Below the pieces are notes generated by a model, which did not search any database, was not told the origin of the DNA, and saw nothing but the letters and a program-made list of their open reading frames with translations. Both the position numbers and the translations under genes were made by a program. Shown here piece by piece: positions 60,084 through 64,000 of a stretch of DNA of 64,000 nucleotides. How positions within the stretch are numbered: position 1 is the stretch's first letter; each line of letters begins with the position of its first letter. Source of the stretch: Paraburkholderia nodosa (lineage in GTDB: Bacteria > Pseudomonadota > Gammaproteobacteria > Burkholderiales > Burkholderiaceae); NCBI RefSeq assembly GCF_001718195.1, contig NZ_MCNV01000008.1, forward strand, positions 245,807 through 309,806, in the 5' to 3' direction.

Positions 60084-60153
60084 TGCTCTGTCTACGGGCC
60101 GCGGCGTAACTTCAGGCTGTTGCGCTGTGGCCCGCACCAAAAAAGAAAGCACC

Positions 60154-61794
<1,641 letters not shown>

Positions 61795-61795
61795 C

Positions 61796-62989
61796 ATGAC
61801 GAGCGTCACTTCCTCTTCCGCGCGTCACACGCTGGGCGCCTCGCGAACTTCAGCCGACGGCGCCGAAACGTTCGCCCTTGGCTTGCCCGCGCGGCCGGCC
61901 CTGCTCTCGCCGCGCGCCTGGCTCGCGCTCATCGTGCTGATCCTCGTGATCGGCGTGGGCGTCCCGCTTTGCGCGCTGGTGCTGCCGCAATCGAGCGCAC
62001 TGCATCTTTCCGCGTATGCGATGACGCTCGTCGGCAAGCTCATGTGCTATGCGATCGCTGCACTTGCGCTCGATCTCGTGTGGGGTTACTGCGGCATTCT
62101 GAGCCTCGGGCACGGCCTCTTCTTCGCGCTGGGCGGCTACGCCATCGGCATGTACCTCATGCGCGAGATCGGTCACGACGGCAAGTACGGCAGCGACCTG
62201 CCCGACTTCATGGTGTTTCTCGACTGGCATGCGCTGCCGTGGTACTGGCAAGGCACAGAGCATCTCTGGTATGCACTCCTGCTCGTCGTGCTTGTGCCCG
62301 CCGTGGTCGCCTGGGTGTTCGGCTTCTTCACGTTCCGCTCGCGCGTGAAAGGCGTGTACCTCTCGATCATCACGCAGGCCATGACGTTCGCCGCGATGCT
62401 GCTCTTCTACCGCAACGAAACCGGCTTCGGCGGCAACAACGGCTTCACGGACTTCAAGCGCATCGCGGGCATGCCGATCACGCATCCGGGCACGCGCACC
62501 GTGCTGTTCCTGCTGACGTTCGCCGTGCTCGTGCTCGCGTTTCTCGGCGCGCGGGCCATCGTCACCTCGAAGCTCGGGCGTGTCGTGACCGCGGTGCGCG
62601 ACGGCGAAACGCGCCTCATGTTTCTCGGCTACAGCCCGCTGGGCTACAAGCTCTTCGTGTGGACCGTCTCGGCCGTCCTGTGCGGCATTGCGGGCGCGCT
62701 CTACGTACCGCAGGTCGGCATCATCAACCCGAGCGAGATGTCGCCTGGCAACTCGATCGAAATGGCGATCTGGGTGGCCGTGGGCGGACGCGGCACGCTC
62801 ATCGGGCCGATCATCGGCGCGTTCGCCGTGAACGGTGCAAAGAGCTTTTTCACCGCGCATTTCGCCGAGTACTGGCTGTTCTTCCTCGGCCTGATGTTCG
62901 TGCTCGTGCCGCTGTTGCTGCCCAACGGCATCATGGGACTCATCGAACTCATCCGGAAGCGGATCACCACGCGGAGCGAACGCCCATGA
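61796..62989 (+). CDS. urtC: Urea ABC transporter permease UrtC
   Basis: A 397-residue LivM-type permease with about ten membrane segments. ALDLVWGYCGILSLGHGLFFALGGYAIGMYLM, the 40-odd-residue periplasmic insert with DLPDFMVFLDWHALPWYWQGTEH, and GFGGNNGFTDFKRIAGMPI are UrtC-like. The stop overlaps the urtD start (ATGA). Confidence 0.95.
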   Translation: MTSVTSSSARHTLGASRTSADGAETFALGLPARPALLSPRAWLALIVLILVIGVGVPLCALVLPQSSALHLSAYAMTLVGKLMCYAIAALALDLVWGYCGILSLGHGLFFALGGYAIGMYLMREIGHDGKYGSDLPDFMVFLDWHALPWYWQGTEHLWYALLLVVLVPAVVAWVFGFFTFRSRVKGVYLSIITQAMTFAAMLLFYRNETGFGGNNGFTDFKRIAGMPITHPGTRTVLFLLTFAVLVLAFLGARAIVTSKLGRVVTAVRDGETRLMFLGYSPLGYKLFVWTVSAVLCGIAGALYVPQVGIINPSEMSPGNSIEMAIWVAVGGRGTLIGPIIGAFAVNGAKSFFTAHFAEYWLFFLGLMFVLVPLLLPNGIMGLIELIRKRITTRSERP

Positions 62990-63867
62990 ACGGACATAGC
63001 GTGATCAGCGACCCGCTCAACCACAACCCCTTCGACGACGCCCTCAAGTACGACGAACTCGCCCTCTCCGGCGTGGCGGAACTCGGGCACGTGGTCGAAC
63101 CCGGCGCGATCGACATCTCGCACGGCACGATCCTGTATCTCGAAGACGTGACCGTGAGCTTCGACGGCTTTCGCGCGCTCAACAAGCTTTCGCTCGTGAT
63201 CGACGCGGGCGAGCTGCGCTGCGTGATCGGCCCGAACGGTGCGGGCAAGACCACGATGATGGATGTCATCACCGGCAAGACCGAGCCAGATTCCGGCAAG
63301 GTGTTCCTCGGGCAGACGCTGGACCTCACGCGCATGAACGAGCCGGCGATCGCGCGCGCCGGTATTGGCCGCAAGTTCCAGAAGCCCACGGTGTTCGAGC
63401 AGCATCCCGTCTGGGAGAACCTCGAACTCGCGATGAAGGCCGACAAGGGCTGGTTCGCCACGCTGCGCGCGCGCCTTGGCCGCGAGGCGCAGGCGAAGAT
63501 CGAGGAAACGCTCGAGGTGATCCGGCTGGAAAGTGACGCGCGACGCCTCGCGGGCGAGCTCTCGCACGGCCAGAAGCAGCGGCTCGAAATCGGCATGCTG
63601 CTCATGCAAAGGCCGCAGCTGTTGCTGCTCGACGAGCCCGCCGCCGGCATGACCGACGACGAGACCATGGAACTCGCGACGCTCCTCAACCGCCTGCGCG
63701 GGAGCTGCTCGATGATGGTGGTCGAGCACGACATGGAGTTCGTCGCGGCGCTTGCGGGGGAAACCGGGCGCGTCACGGTGATGGCCGAAGGCAGCGTGCT
63801 CGCGCACGGCACGCTCGAGGACGTGAAGCGCGACGAAGCGGTCATCGAATCGTATCTGGGCCGCTAG
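62986..63867 (+). CDS. urtD: Urea ABC transporter ATP-binding protein UrtD
   Basis: A 293-residue LivG-type ATPase. Walker A GPNGAGKTTMMDVITGKTEPD, signature LSHGQKQRLEIGMLLM, Walker B LLLLDEPAAGM and switch His VVEHDMEFV. The N-terminal extension of about 45 residues before the ATPase domain is longer than in most LivG proteins. The 22-base gap to urtE shows the operon continues. Confidence 0.95.
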   Translation: MNGHSVISDPLNHNPFDDALKYDELALSGVAELGHVVEPGAIDISHGTILYLEDVTVSFDGFRALNKLSLVIDAGELRCVIGPNGAGKTTMMDVITGKTEPDSGKVFLGQTLDLTRMNEPAIARAGIGRKFQKPTVFEQHPVWENLELAMKADKGWFATLRARLGREAQAKIEETLEVIRLESDARRLAGELSHGQKQRLEIGMLLMQRPQLLLLDEPAAGMTDDETMELATLLNRLRGSCSMMVVEHDMEFVAALAGETGRVTVMAEGSVLAHGTLEDVKRDEAVIESYLGR

Positions 63868-63889
63868 GGCCGTTTTGAATAGATCAGTC

Positions 63890-64000
63890 ATGCTAACCAT
63901 CGAATCGCTGAATCAGTACTATGGCGGCAGCCACATCCTGCGCAACGTCTCGATGACGGTGCCCGAGGGTGAACTCACCGTGCTGCTCGGCCGCAACGGC
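63890..64000 (+). CDS. urtE: Urea ABC transporter ATP-binding protein UrtE (partial, runs off the window)
   Basis: The first 37 residues, MLTIESLNQYYGGSHILRNVSM to LTVLLGRNG, reach the start of the Walker A motif at the window edge. The position after urtD and the LivF-like opening identify it as UrtE. Urease genes usually follow in this lineage but are outside the window. Confidence 0.9.
   Translation, partial: MLTIESLNQYYGGSHILRNVSMTVPEGELTVLLGRNG

Overview
The window is a GC-rich (roughly 65% by eye) proteobacterial chromosome segment. Gene content and order (tamBA, DUF3460-scpA, panCD, zapBA-6S RNA-EVE gene, pepA-holC-DUF2486, lptFG, cysI-DUF934-cysHDN-cobA, urtABCDE) point to a Burkholderiaceae member close to Paraburkholderia or Caballeronia. 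The genus is an inference from protein style and synteny; there is no rRNA here to confirm it.

Layout. 1-300: 3' end of metG and its terminator. 300-2760: a small accessory patch with an AbiE-type toxin-antitoxin pair (toxin gene first) in AT-richer DNA. 2.8-9.2 kb: tamA-tamB (outer-membrane translocation and assembly module). 9.4-13.5 kb: DUF3460, scpA, panC, panD, an orphan ParA/MinD ATPase and a PaaI-type thioesterase. 13.5-23.0 kb: late cobalamin steps and B12 uptake in two convergent arms (cobU-cbiB-cobD-btuF on the plus strand; btuC-btuD-cobT-cobS-cobC on the minus strand, with cobQ minus at the left edge). 23.4-25.8 kb: zapB-like, zapA, 6S RNA, an EVE-domain gene and a SIMPL-domain gene. 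25.9-35.7 kb: lgt, a LysR regulator divergent from ilvD, a cytochrome c, DUF2486, holC, pepA, lptF, lptG and a short CbiX/SirB chelatase. 35.7-43.2 kb: the assimilatory sulfate cluster (cobA, cysN, cysD, cysH, DUF934, cysI) divergent from a CysB-type regulator; CobA and the chelatase plausibly make the siroheme that CysI needs. 43.3-44.5 kb: a Leu/Ile/Val-type binding protein. 44.5-50.0 kb: an accessory island. 50.0-57.1 kb: a LacI-controlled sugar or polyol ABC transporter operon with an isomerase and an oxidoreductase. 57.2-58.4 kb: a pcm-like methyltransferase and a rhodanese. 58.4 kb to the end: urea transporter urtABCDE behind a predicted sigma-54 promoter; urtE runs off the edge.

The most unusual part is 44.5-50.0 kb. 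It holds an intact DUF1778/GNAT module, a DUF6933 gene, a HigBA-like module whose toxin gene has an in-frame TAG but whose 25-bp operator is perfect and whose promoter predicts a leaderless message, a 5'-truncated Doc/Fic gene lying in the same frame just after a gene for a papain/C39-like putative cysteine protease, an RHH/RelE module, and a frameshifted IS5-type transposase remnant. Two diverged copies of an unidentified 52-bp sequence (45661 and 47328) bracket part of it. Several modules have inverted repeats overlapping their promoters.

Regulatory sites outside the island: a perfect 24-bp palindrome just upstream of the 6S RNA gene; a perfect 22-bp LacI-type operator; a wide inverted repeat between cysI and the CysB-like gene; a LysR-type dyad before ilvD; and a sigma-54 -24/-12 element before urtA with 19-bp direct repeats upstream. 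All assignments come from reading the sequence; no database search was possible.
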